This document shows, in pieces, positions 56,623 to 64,000 of a DNA stretch of 64,000 nt (its first letter is position 1; the number at the start of each line of letters is the position of its first letter). Source of the DNA: Vibrio palustris (GTDB taxonomy: Bacteria > Pseudomonadota > Gammaproteobacteria > Enterobacterales > Vibrionaceae); NCBI RefSeq assembly GCF_024346995.1, contig NZ_AP024887.1, positions 1,364,001-1,428,000 of the forward strand. The letters run 5' to 3'. A program made the position numbers and the translations under genes. The notes beneath the pieces were generated by a model. The model was not told the DNA's origin and searched no databases. It worked only from the letters and a program-made list of their open reading frames with translations.

Positions 56623-58449
56623 TTAGCTCTCCAATCCGGCTGATAATGAATTACCGGAGAATTTTTGAATGGCGACGGTGCCCGTCCAAGCGATTAACGC
56701 TATCATCAGGACAACGGCATTCGCGGCTTGATCGTAGTTATAGTCAATTAACCGTAACGAATAGGTCGTCAACACATCGGTTGCGGGGATAGCGAGAATA
56801 ATGAACAGACTTACCCCTTTAATCCCGGAGATAAATGGAAGCAAAATTCCAGTAACGAGTGGGCCTTTTTGAATAGGAATAATAATACGCGTGATCCGTG
56901 TAAACCAACCTGCACCAGCCAGTTGGGCCGCCTCTTCCGGATCTTTACCTAGCTGCGTCATAGCAACAATTCCCGAACGACTCGCATAAGGCATTTTTTC
57001 GGCAATCAATGCGATAATCAGTAGCAGTGGTGTGCCATAGAGCGCGGGAATCGGACCATGAGATTGCGCAAATAATGATAAAACGGCGACAGCAAATGCA
57101 ATACCGGGCACTAAATACGGTAAAAAGGTTATCTGGCGTAGAGCACTACCAAGCGGTTTAAACGAACAACGCATCACGGTATATCCAACCAATAACCCCA
57201 AGACACCGGATACCATTGATGCAATACCAACAATCACTATTGTATTACACACGGAATGCCAAAAGTCAGGGGTCAACAATATACCTTGCTTTAACGCTAC
57301 CGTATCGAGGTGACGGCCTATCCAAAAATCTAAGGTAAAATTACTGAGTGTAAACCGACCAGGTAACACCATAATTGTTGATAAGAATAAAGTCGCTAAT
57401 GGAATAAACACGCCTGCGGCAATAAAGCTCATTGGCAAAAGTGACGCGAGCCACCGCCACCGACCAAGACCAGAAACCCGTTCCATTCCGCCTTTTCCAC
57501 CCACAGTGATAAACCGCTTTGCTTCACGCATCATTTTTAAATCAATCACTAACGTCAGCACTCCCATTAACATAATCACTAATGCAAGCACCGCTGCCAC
57601 CCCACTCTGCCGTGAGCTTAATGCTCGATATAGCTGAGTGGAAAGCGTATCAAAATGTACAGGTAACCCAAGAATATATGGAATCGCAAATTCACCGATA
57701 CAATCAGCAAAAATTAATAACGCTGCCGACATCAGTGCTGGTCGTATAATTGGCAGAATAATCGACCATGAAATGGTGCGGCGTGATGCCCCTAGAATAC
57801 GAGCGCAATCTTCTAATTGACTATCAAACCGCTTAATGGCGTTACCGACAATTAATATCACCATCGGAGTAAAGTGTAAGGTTAAAATCACGATGGTAGG
57901 TACATAGCCGTATGCTAGCCAATTAGGTATATCAATCCCCATACCGCTAAACCAACCTGGCTGCCCACCAATCACATCATTTTTAAATAAGGTTTTCCAC
58001 GCTAAAGCAAAGGTCCAAGAAGGTAACATGAAAGGCACTATCAGGGTGGTCATAAACCATTTTCGTCCTGCAATGTCGGTACGATTGACTAACCAAGCCA
58101 ACGTAACCCCCAACATCAAACTCACTATCACAGTCGTTATCGCAATCACCAAAGTATGAAACATGGGTGTCCACAATAATAAGTTCGACATACGTGACCA
58201 TAACGTGCGGATAAAATAATAACTGGTCCAAGATCCTTCAGCCGTGTGGGTGCGCGTTGCATCTCCAACCTGCACGATCCCTGCATTAAGTAAAATCGAA
58301 ATAACCGGTGCGACAATCACATACGCGAAAAAGCAAACGAGTATTACGCCCATCCAATTCGCAGGCTCGCGATAGGCAAAAGCAACCGTGTGCTTAATCC
58401 TATAGCGAAGAGGGATAATACCAAGGCTATCACTCATACTATTATTCAC
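56623..58449 (-). CDS. Fused two-domain ABC permease (FbpB/PhnU-like)
   Basis: 608 residues with about 12 membrane helices in two halves. Each half has its EAA loop: EDCARILGASRRTISWSII (first) and EEAAQLAGAGWFTRITRII (second). Such fused permeases serve ferric iron, 2-aminoethylphosphonate and hexose-phosphate importers. It starts at GTG 58449 with GGAG ahead (ATG 58437 is the alternative) and is the first gene of the operon permease-ATPase-binding protein-IMPase/DSP-LacI. Confidence 0.92.
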   Translation of the reverse strand: MNNSMSDSLGIIPLRYRIKHTVAFAYREPANWMGVILVCFFAYVIVAPVISILLNAGIVQVGDATRTHTAEGSWTSYYFIRTLWSRMSNLLLWTPMFHTLVIAITTVIVSLMLGVTLAWLVNRTDIAGRKWFMTTLIVPFMLPSWTFALAWKTLFKNDVIGGQPGWFSGMGIDIPNWLAYGYVPTIVILTLHFTPMVILIVGNAIKRFDSQLEDCARILGASRRTISWSIILPIIRPALMSAALLIFADCIGEFAIPYILGLPVHFDTLSTQLYRALSSRQSGVAAVLALVIMLMGVLTLVIDLKMMREAKRFITVGGKGGMERVSGLGRWRWLASLLPMSFIAAGVFIPLATLFLSTIMVLPGRFTLSNFTLDFWIGRHLDTVALKQGILLTPDFWHSVCNTIVIVGIASMVSGVLGLLVGYTVMRCSFKPLGSALRQITFLPYLVPGIAFAVAVLSLFAQSHGPIPALYGTPLLLIIALIAEKMPYASRSGIVAMTQLGKDPEEAAQLAGAGWFTRITRIIIPIQKGPLVTGILLPFISGIKGVSLFIILAIPATDVLTTYSLRLIDYNYDQAANAVVLMIALIAWTGTVAIQKFSGNSLSAGLES

Positions 58450-58524
58450 CGCTATACTCCAAGTCAGTCTCTTTAAGGTTGAGCGGTTACGTTAAAAAAT
58501 AGATATGACAATTACGTGATCGTT

Positions 58525-58540
58525 TTGCACATATGTGCAA
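58525..58540. promoter_or_regulatory. Perfect 16-bp palindrome, candidate operator of the ABC/phosphatase operon
   Basis: TTGCACATATGTGCAA lies 75 bases before the permease start. A perfect palindrome of this size suits the LacI-type regulator encoded in the operon, although the centre is AT and not the CG common in LacI sites. Confidence 0.5.
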
Positions 58541-58730
58541 TAAGTTTTTATGACAGAAGTGTAAAGATAAAAACAGGAGAGAAATCAATGAGTGAATGGA
58601 CAATCAACAACTGAGGCATAGAAGAAGGCACAATACCAACTAACTCATAAGTAGGAGTCGGCACAGTTTTATATCACTATTAAGTATTTACCCCATCAAA
58701 CTGAGACTCTGATTGCGGTTGTGTGATTAA

Positions 58731-60395
58731 TTAAGTTTGATACGTGCTTTCATTTAGCGCCAATGCGACAATTTCAGATAAGAGTTGCGGTTCGTGAATA
58801 TAAAAACCTTGGGCATAATCGACACCCATATTATTTAAATGCTTTACGATTTCCTGACTAGAGGCGAACTCTGCAATAGTATGAAGACCGATAGTATGGG
58901 CAAAATCATTAATAGAGCTGACCATTGCATGAGAAAAATCATCATTAGCAATATCTTTAACGAACATTCCATCAATTTTAATGTAATCAAAAGGAAGCGA
59001 TTTTAAGTACTGATAAGAAGATAATCCTGTTCCAAAATCATCTAAAGAAAATTTGTATCCGTCTTTTTTTAATGTTTGGATAAAGAGTTGCGTTTTCTCA
59101 ATATTTTCAATTGCCGCTGTTTCTGTAATTTCAAACGTAATATTTCCCGGATTAACGCGATAACGATCGGCTAACTCCATAATAAATGTTGCTAACGTCA
59201 TATCTGATAAAGATTGTCCTGAGAGATTAATGGAAATATTCATATTATCGACAACCATCGAAAATGCTTCCGTAATGACCCAACGATCAATTTTTGACAT
59301 TATTCGAGAACGCTCTGCAACAGGAATAAACAAATTTGGTGGAATATTTGAGTTATCGCTCGCTTTCAACCGCAGCAATATCTCATAATGTTTATAATCT
59401 GAATGGCAATCTAATGATGAAATTTCTTGCCCAACAAGATAAAACTCACTCTCAGCAATCGCATTATTGATTATATTCAATAGACTAGTATCTTGTAAAT
59501 AATTAGTATATTCTCTATCAAACGAATCAGTAATATGTATGCGCTCTTCATTATCAGCTTTTGCTAAACGACATGCCGAATCAACCGCATTCATTATTTG
59601 ACTAACATTAGCATAAACACCTGAATCAACAGGTGCAATCCCGGCAGACAAACTCACATTGAGCACTTTCCCACTATGTACTAAGTTAATATTTTCGACT
59701 TTTCTCAAAATAACGTTAACGATATCTTTCGCTCGATTGAGTCGACAATTTTTTATTAATAATGCAAATTCATCGCCACCTATTCTAGCAACTTCATCAG
59801 TATCTTGAACCGAGCTAATTATAGCGGTTGTGACTCGTTTAAGAATTTCGTCACCAATTTCATGGCCAGCCATATCATTAACAAGCTTAAATCTATCTAA
59901 ATCAATAAATACTAAAACAGATTGTTCATCAATATCATAACTTTCTAATTCGTTTTTTAGATATGCTTCAAAGCATTGGCGATTAAGTAATTGAGTTAAA
60001 TAATCATGAGACGTGTCGTGTAGTAATATCGTTTCTTGAGTTCGGTCTTCAATAACAAATAATGTCCCTTGTAGCATTTTTTGACACGTAATAAATAATT
60101 GACGTTCATTTAACTGGTCACGACTTGGTAAAGAAAACGTATCACGCTTGCCTGTTAAAATCAGTTTCTCATACTTATCTAACACTATAGGAATAGTTGC
60201 CAGCGCATAGTCATATTTATGGTCAATAAAATCAGCGGGTAGTTTATTTTGGATCCCTAAAAACGCCAACGCGTTTGCATTAATAATTTCAATCTCTTGG
60301 TCATCAGAAATAACTAAAACACCAAAAGGTATTGCTGAGACAATGCTCGACAATTGCTGGCGTAACGTGGTTGCTTGATTAAGTAGGTGATTCAT
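58731..60395 (-). CDS. PAS-GGDEF-EAL c-di-GMP protein
   Basis: 554 residues: PAS ~10-120, GGDEF ~130-290 and EAL ~305-550. The GGDEF loop is ARIGGDEFALLIK without an RxxD inhibitory site. The EAL part keeps its metal and catalytic residues: YEILLRLKA (EIL in place of EAL), NISINLSGQ, ITETAAIEN, LDDFGTGLSSY, KIDGMFV and HTIAEFAS, so both activities are possible. Its ATG shares one base with the upstream stop (TAATG), so it is the output gene of the partner-switch operon. Confidence 0.92.
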   Translation of the reverse strand: MNHLLNQATTLRQQLSSIVSAIPFGVLVISDDQEIEIINANALAFLGIQNKLPADFIDHKYDYALATIPIVLDKYEKLILTGKRDTFSLPSRDQLNERQLFITCQKMLQGTLFVIEDRTQETILLHDTSHDYLTQLLNRQCFEAYLKNELESYDIDEQSVLVFIDLDRFKLVNDMAGHEIGDEILKRVTTAIISSVQDTDEVARIGGDEFALLIKNCRLNRAKDIVNVILRKVENINLVHSGKVLNVSLSAGIAPVDSGVYANVSQIMNAVDSACRLAKADNEERIHITDSFDREYTNYLQDTSLLNIINNAIAESEFYLVGQEISSLDCHSDYKHYEILLRLKASDNSNIPPNLFIPVAERSRIMSKIDRWVITEAFSMVVDNMNISINLSGQSLSDMTLATFIMELADRYRVNPGNITFEITETAAIENIEKTQLFIQTLKKDGYKFSLDDFGTGLSSYQYLKSLPFDYIKIDGMFVKDIANDDFSHAMVSSINDFAHTIGLHTIAEFASSQEIVKHLNNMGVDYAQGFYIHEPQLLSEIVALALNESTYQT

Positions 60396-61372
60396 TATCT
60401 ATCCCTAATAACAATTAACGTGGCATCATCATCGGGTGTAGCGGTTTGTTCGTATAACAAACAACACGCCCGTTCAAATCCCGTATCAGTATTTAATCGC
60501 GTATTTTCGGGAAGGCTAACACCATCAGTATGTAAAAAAATGGTGGTATCTGCCGAGCGTTCAATAGTGTGAACATGTATTTTCTTCGGTAAAATCATAC
60601 CAATGCTGCCATCTTGTACCGGGAAGCTATTGCGTTTCACCGCTTGAATCTTTATTCCTATATCGCCAATACCACAAAACTCGATTACCTTAGGTAAAAT
60701 CCGTAATAGACCCATTTGAACCGGATGTTTCGACTCATGGGTTTTCAGTGCTTCATGACAATATTTAACTATAATATCAAGATCTTGGTTATAATTGGCT
60801 CGGACTATTTCAAGTGCACAATCTGCAGCTTTAGAAGCGTCTACACCTTTTCCTACGCCATCAATAACACAAGCTAAAAGCTTAGTGGCTTGATATGACA
60901 TTATAAGATAGCGATCACCATTGTAATGTTGACCAAGTGTAGGAAAAGACATTCCCATTTTATCTATCTTATGTTCAATGATCGGTAAAAAATGACGAAG
61001 TGTTATCATGGTCCCGGCTTCGCTCGTTTTATTAACGACAAATTCCTCAACACAGCGTTTAGCCGATCCTAACCCTTTGCCGATACTCGGTTCACAGTAC
61101 GTACTAAACCCATCAACCATGGCTTGCTCTAAATTCGATATTCCCGGCCCGTAATCTTCAATCACCACCTCTATACCTTGATGATTTTCAATGGTTTTAA
61201 TATACGCGATGCCTGGGAGTGCATACCTGACGACGTTGGTTGCGATTTCTGCAACGGCAATGGTTATCATACCAATATCAAACTCTGAAAATCCGATATC
61301 ATGTGCAAGGTGACGTGCTTGCTGTGCCACATGATAGGCATCTTCTGGCTTATCAATATTGAGTTCGATCAT
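60395..61372 (-). CDS. Fused RsbT-like kinase and RsbX-like phosphatase
   Basis: 325 residues from the ATG at 61372, with GGAGG just ahead. Residues ~1-130 form a GHKL anti-sigma/RsbT-type ATPase (AVAEIATNVVRYA, VIEDYGPGI, GKGLGSAKRCVEEF). Residues ~140-325 are a small PP2C/SpoIIE-type phosphatase like RsbX (VIDGVGKGVDASKAADC, LHTDGVSLPENT, DDDATLIVI). In Bacillus these are separate proteins that phosphorylate and dephosphorylate RsbS/RsbR. Here one chain would do both on the STAS protein 20 bases upstream. Confidence 0.9.
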   Translation of the reverse strand: MIELNIDKPEDAYHVAQQARHLAHDIGFSEFDIGMITIAVAEIATNVVRYALPGIAYIKTIENHQGIEVVIEDYGPGISNLEQAMVDGFSTYCEPSIGKGLGSAKRCVEEFVVNKTSEAGTMITLRHFLPIIEHKIDKMGMSFPTLGQHYNGDRYLIMSYQATKLLACVIDGVGKGVDASKAADCALEIVRANYNQDLDIIVKYCHEALKTHESKHPVQMGLLRILPKVIEFCGIGDIGIKIQAVKRNSFPVQDGSIGMILPKKIHVHTIERSADTTIFLHTDGVSLPENTRLNTDTGFERACCLLYEQTATPDDDATLIVIRDR

Positions 61373-61392
61373 TGCCACCTCCAAACGATTAT

Positions 61393-61833
61393 TTAAGCTC
61401 GCGTATTCTCATCAATAGGAACAAGTTTCAAGCCAGTAAATTCATAAGAGTATAGCAATGCAGATTTTAAATCTCTCGTCACTTTGAACATGTCAAATTC
61501 AACACCTGCCGTTACCATCGTTCGTGCTAGGTTCCCTTTAATTCCGCAGAAAATAACTTTAACACCAACGAGTTCAAGTACTTTTCCTAAGCGTACTAAA
61601 TGAGTCGCGACGGCCGTATCGATGGCATCCACGTTGGCAAGGTCAACAATAACTAATTTAGCGTTGTCAAGCTCGCAACGCTCCGTAATCTTATCGGTTA
61701 TCTGCGCCATACGCCCAGAATCAATCGAACCGAAAAAACCGGTATACAAACAGCGATCGGAAATTTCACATACCATCATCGGCACTTCGCCAATGATATG
61801 TCTACGACTTATTGCTACATCTTGTGAAGCCAT
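61393..61833 (-). CDS. STAS-domain protein (RsbR/RsbS-like antagonist)
   Basis: 146 residues, a single STAS domain without a sensor part. The phosphorylation loop reads VDAIDTAVATHLVRLG, with Thr73 at the usual position, as in RsbR STAS domains; RsbS usually has Ser. GVKVIFCGIKGNLARTMV completes the fold. It is the first gene of the operon with the RsbT-RsbX fusion and GGDEF-EAL genes. Confidence 0.9.
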   Translation of the reverse strand: MASQDVAISRRHIIGEVPMMVCEISDRCLYTGFFGSIDSGRMAQITDKITERCELDNAKLVIVDLANVDAIDTAVATHLVRLGKVLELVGVKVIFCGIKGNLARTMVTAGVEFDMFKVTRDLKSALLYSYEFTGLKLVPIDENTRA

Positions 61834-62234
61834 AATAAACTCTCTCTACTTTAACCGACGGTACACTTTGTATAAAAAGTATAGTGAGTTTTTAAAATAG
61901 CATCCCCAAATCCCCTACCACTTTAGGATAAATATATCTTTATTTTCATAAGCTTCAGTATAAAACTCTGATAAAACGATGGTTTGTAAAAACGCTATTA
62001 GAGCTAAATTACTAAAAATGAGTGGCAATTCAGAGCGCATGATATCGCCTAGTGGAAGAGAGCCAGTCACCAGACAATTGCTACCTATTTATATGGATAA
62101 ATTGTGTGAATTGGAGACAGGATATTCATTATTCATTGGCTAGAGTGTAGATTTTTCTCGAGACTAAAAATACGGTGATAGCAGCATGTAGATCACAGGC
62201 TGCTTTCCAATTTAGTCCACTCCTGTCACGAGAT
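61834..62234. other. Gene-free region upstream of the STAS operon
   Basis: 401 A/T-rich bases that must include the STAS operon promoter. I see no clear repeat or terminator and no convincing small gene. Confidence 0.45.
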
Positions 62235-62549
62235 CTACTGGAGTGCACTCACGGCACTTTCAATGGTGGGGAACTGAATTTTCATAATACACATTTGCGC
62301 CTTGCTAAACTCATGCTTTTGAATTAATTCAGTAATTTTTTCTAACGTATAAAAACGTTTTTGTGGTTCTAACTCAACCGTTCTACCTTTACTGGTACGT
62401 AAATAGTAACTTTTCCCGACACTATCAATAATACAATCATTTTGGCTCAAAATTAATGCTTCACACTCATCAAGCAAGGCTGTGTAAGAAGCAATAAATA
62501 TTAACTCTGCATCACCTTCAAGTTTTAGTAAGCAAGGCCAAGTAACCAT
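62235..62549 (-). CDS. DUF4144-family protein
   Basis: 104 residues starting MVTWPCLLKLEGDAELIFI, with a beta-rich middle (DCIIDSVGKSYYLRTSKGR) and a helical end. Small proteins with this pattern are widespread in Vibrio; the function is unknown. Confidence 0.8.
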   Translation of the reverse strand: MVTWPCLLKLEGDAELIFIASYTALLDECEALILSQNDCIIDSVGKSYYLRTSKGRTVELEPQKRFYTLEKITELIQKHEFSKAQMCIMKIQFPTIESAVSALQ

Positions 62550-62585
62550 AGCTGATGTACTCCCATAATCTTATGTATAAAGTGA

Positions 62586-63023
62586 CTAAATTAACGAATA
62601 TTCCATCGCTTGATGCTCGATTCCCGCTTCGATAAAGCGTTCACCATAGCAGCTAAATCCCAATTTTTTATAAAAACCAATCGCGGAACATTGTGCTCCA
62701 AGATAGGCTCTAGCATAGCCTTTTTTCTTGGCCACGTTTATTAGAGAGCAGACGACCTTCATTCCCATACCACAGCCGCGGAAAGACGCGATAACAGCAA
62801 CACGTCCAATGTGCCCATCGGCTAAAACTCGACCAGTAGCAACAGGCTGACCTTCAACAAAAATTAAAGAATGCTGCGCTCTATCATCAAGACCATCATG
62901 TTCAAGCGATGGCGCTATACCTTGCTCTTCGACAAACACGGTATCGCGAACCATACGTATCCATGGGGCATATTTATCATTAAAATCGGTCGTTAACATA
63001 TGAAGGTTCATCATATTTCTCAT
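62586..63023 (-). CDS. GNAT-family N-acetyltransferase
   Basis: 145 residues. The acetyl-CoA site is in IGRVAVIASFRGCGMGMKVVCSLINVAKKKG, preceded by FVEEQGI, and the C-terminal YLGAQCSAIGFYKKLGFSCYGERF is typical of ElaA-like GNAT proteins. The start may be at 63023, 63014 or 63011. Substrate unknown. Confidence 0.88.
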   Translation of the reverse strand: MRNMMNLHMLTTDFNDKYAPWIRMVRDTVFVEEQGIAPSLEHDGLDDRAQHSLIFVEGQPVATGRVLADGHIGRVAVIASFRGCGMGMKVVCSLINVAKKKGYARAYLGAQCSAIGFYKKLGFSCYGERFIEAGIEHQAMEYSLI

Positions 63024-63158
63024 TTCGAATGTTTACAGCATCATCATTAATTATTGATTTAATAATGAATATAGTCTGATGCATCGTCAAGGTATGATTT
63101 CAACCTCTTCATTATAATCAGAGGTCTATATTAGCGACGATAGCTCACTACTCTTTGC

Positions 63159-63187
63159 GTAAAAAAGCCCCAACTTTGGGGCTTTTT
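63159..63187 (-). terminator. Terminator of the right-edge chemoreceptor gene
   Basis: A 10-bp stem (63163-63172 with 63177-63186) followed by T6 on the minus strand. Confidence 0.88.
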
Positions 63188-63221
63188 GTGGGTCATGATA
63201 TATCTGACTATTTTGCTATAC

Positions 63222-64000
63222 CTATACTTTGAACTTACCGACTAAATCATACATTTTATCAGATAAACGGCGGAATTCTTCGGCACTATCTAACTGCCCC
63301 TGCGCTTCATGCGTTAACTGATTCGCTATATCATTAATCTGGTTTGTATTGACGGTAATATCTTCACAGACACAAGATTGCTCTTCTGTTGCTGTCGCGA
63401 TTTGAATCGACGTTCCTTTTATTTGATCAATAGCATGAGACAATCTACTCAAACTTTCGCTCGCCACATTGGCCTGTTCAACCGCACTGTCAGTCATCGT
63501 TTTACTGTTTTGCATGACACTTGCCGCTTGATGAGTCGTCGATTGTAGTTCTTGTATCATATTTTGAATTTCCTCCGTCGAAGAGGTCGTTTTTTGCGAT
63601 AAGTTGCGTACTTCATCTGCCACCACTGCAAACCCACGCCCATGCTCTCCTGCGCGTGCTGCCTCAATTGCAGCGTTTAGTGCAAGTAAATTGGTCTGTT
63701 CAGCAATACCTTGAATTGTCGTTATAATAGCCGTGATATGTTGAGAATTATCATTCAGCTTACCTATAATTTCATTCGTATTACTGACCTCAGTTGCTAA
63801 GGTTTCTATTGACTCGCGAGTGCTCTCGACCACCACTTTACCATCATTACACGCTAACGCCCCTTCTTCAGCAACACTCGCTGCTTGCTCAGAATTAGAA
63901 GCAATTTCAGCAGTCGCTTTAGACATTTCACTGATCGCCTCAGTCACTAACGTCACTTTTTCTAATTGCTGCCGTGAGTCATCTTGCCATTGGTGCGCTT
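63222..64000 (-). CDS. Methyl-accepting chemotaxis protein, C-terminal part
   Basis: The gene enters from the right edge; the frame is open there, so the sensor part is outside the window. The visible ~259 residues are the cytoplasmic signalling domain with the tip [22 protein letters not shown] and long coiled coils with Gln/Glu methylation-type sites. The end ([12 protein letters not shown]) is typical of Vibrio receptors and has no CheR-docking pentapeptide. Confidence 0.92.
   Translation of the reverse strand, partial: AHQWQDDSRQQLEKVTLVTEAISEMSKATAEIASNSEQAASVAEEGALACNDGKVVVESTRESIETLATEVSNTNEIIGKLNDNSQHITAIITTIQGIAEQTNLLALNAAIEAARAGEHGRGFAVVADEVRNLSQKTTSSTEEIQNMIQELQSTTHQAASVMQNSKTMTDSAVEQANVASESLSRLSHAIDQIKGTSIQIATATEEQSCVCEDITVNTNQINDIANQLTHEAQGQLDSAEEFRRLSDKMYDLVGKFKV

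Noticed and set aside
54307..58449. Ferric iron importer (FbpABC/AfuABC as iron system).
   Set aside because: The binding protein lacks an obvious paired-Tyr ferric site, and the neighbours are phosphatases and a porin with no iron genes or Fur box seen. Iron is not excluded experimentally.
58505..58556. Possible Pho boxes ahead of the ABC/phosphatase operon (CTGTCAT and TTGTCAT half-sites on the minus strand).
   Set aside because: Only single 7-base half-sites match; the second half of the 18-base box is poor in both cases. Phosphate control is plausible from the gene content but the sequence does not show it.
1..64000. CRISPR arrays, tRNA or rRNA genes, insertion sequences, prophage or integron attachment sites.
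   Set aside because: I saw no regular spaced repeats, no tRNA-like cloverleaf, no transposase or integrase frames and no flanking direct repeats in the window.

Overview
The window reads as a chromosomal segment of a Vibrio or a close Vibrionaceae relative. Evidence: the Hcp protein looks like the conserved 172-residue Vibrio Hcp; the type VI secretion (T6SS) auxiliary cluster has the same gene order as the Vibrio cholerae hcp2-vgrG2-vasW-vasX-tsiV2 locus; Vibrio-typical conserved genes are present (yccA-like/tusE/acyP/rlmI, queC-queE, hrpA, a DUF4144 gene); and there are many chemotaxis and c-di-GMP proteins. I see no rRNA, tRNA, CRISPR array, insertion sequence or prophage. Both ends cut genes: an alanine:cation symporter on the left and a chemotaxis receptor on the right.

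Layout. 1-1.2 kb: symporter end and a LysE exporter. 1.3-5.3 kb: trehalose operon otsB - GH15 hydrolase - otsA with ATGA overlaps. 5.6-6.9 kb: soluble PAS-PAS chemotaxis transducer. 7.3-16.2 kb: T6SS effector island hcp-vgrG-vasW-vasX followed by two tandem immunity genes, with a well-formed sigma-54 promoter and an upstream palindrome before hcp. 16.4-27.1 kb: housekeeping genes (M32 carboxypeptidase, small outer-membrane barrel, hrpA, azoR, PhoD-like phosphatase, TerB-like protein, exonuclease). 27.4-32.9 kb: DUF2760 and two divergent Hsp70 proteins. 33-40 kb: three GGDEF proteins, one paired with an orphan periplasmic binding lipoprotein, plus a small LexA-box gene. 40-48.3 kb: queuosine genes, yidA, a CysG-like protein with a vestigial methyltransferase tail, the yccA/tusE/acyP/rlmI group, and a NiCoT-family protein that lacks the family's metal ligands. 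48.3-58.4 kb: an AHCY-like protein and a seven-gene organophosphate locus. 58.7-61.8 kb: an RsbR/S-like STAS protein, a fused RsbT-RsbX-like switch and a GGDEF-EAL protein. 62.2 kb to the end: DUF4144, GNAT and a chemotaxis receptor.

The best candidate for an undescribed system is the minus-strand locus at 49.6-58.4 kb: a fused two-domain ABC permease, ATPase, periplasmic binding protein, a fusion of inositol monophosphatase with a dual-specificity-type Cys phosphatase, a LacI-type regulator, a KdgM-type anionic porin, and an AppA-type histidine acid phosphatase/phytase. Together they can be read as outer-membrane entry, periplasmic dephosphorylation, import and cytosolic dephosphorylation of an inositol phosphate or another phosphorylated polyol or sugar. 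The substrate is inference. Other points of note are the sigma-54 control of the T6SS island, the duplicated immunity genes whose divergence is concentrated near the C-terminal membrane segment, the partner-switch/c-di-GMP module, and the metal-ligand-less NiCoT protein.
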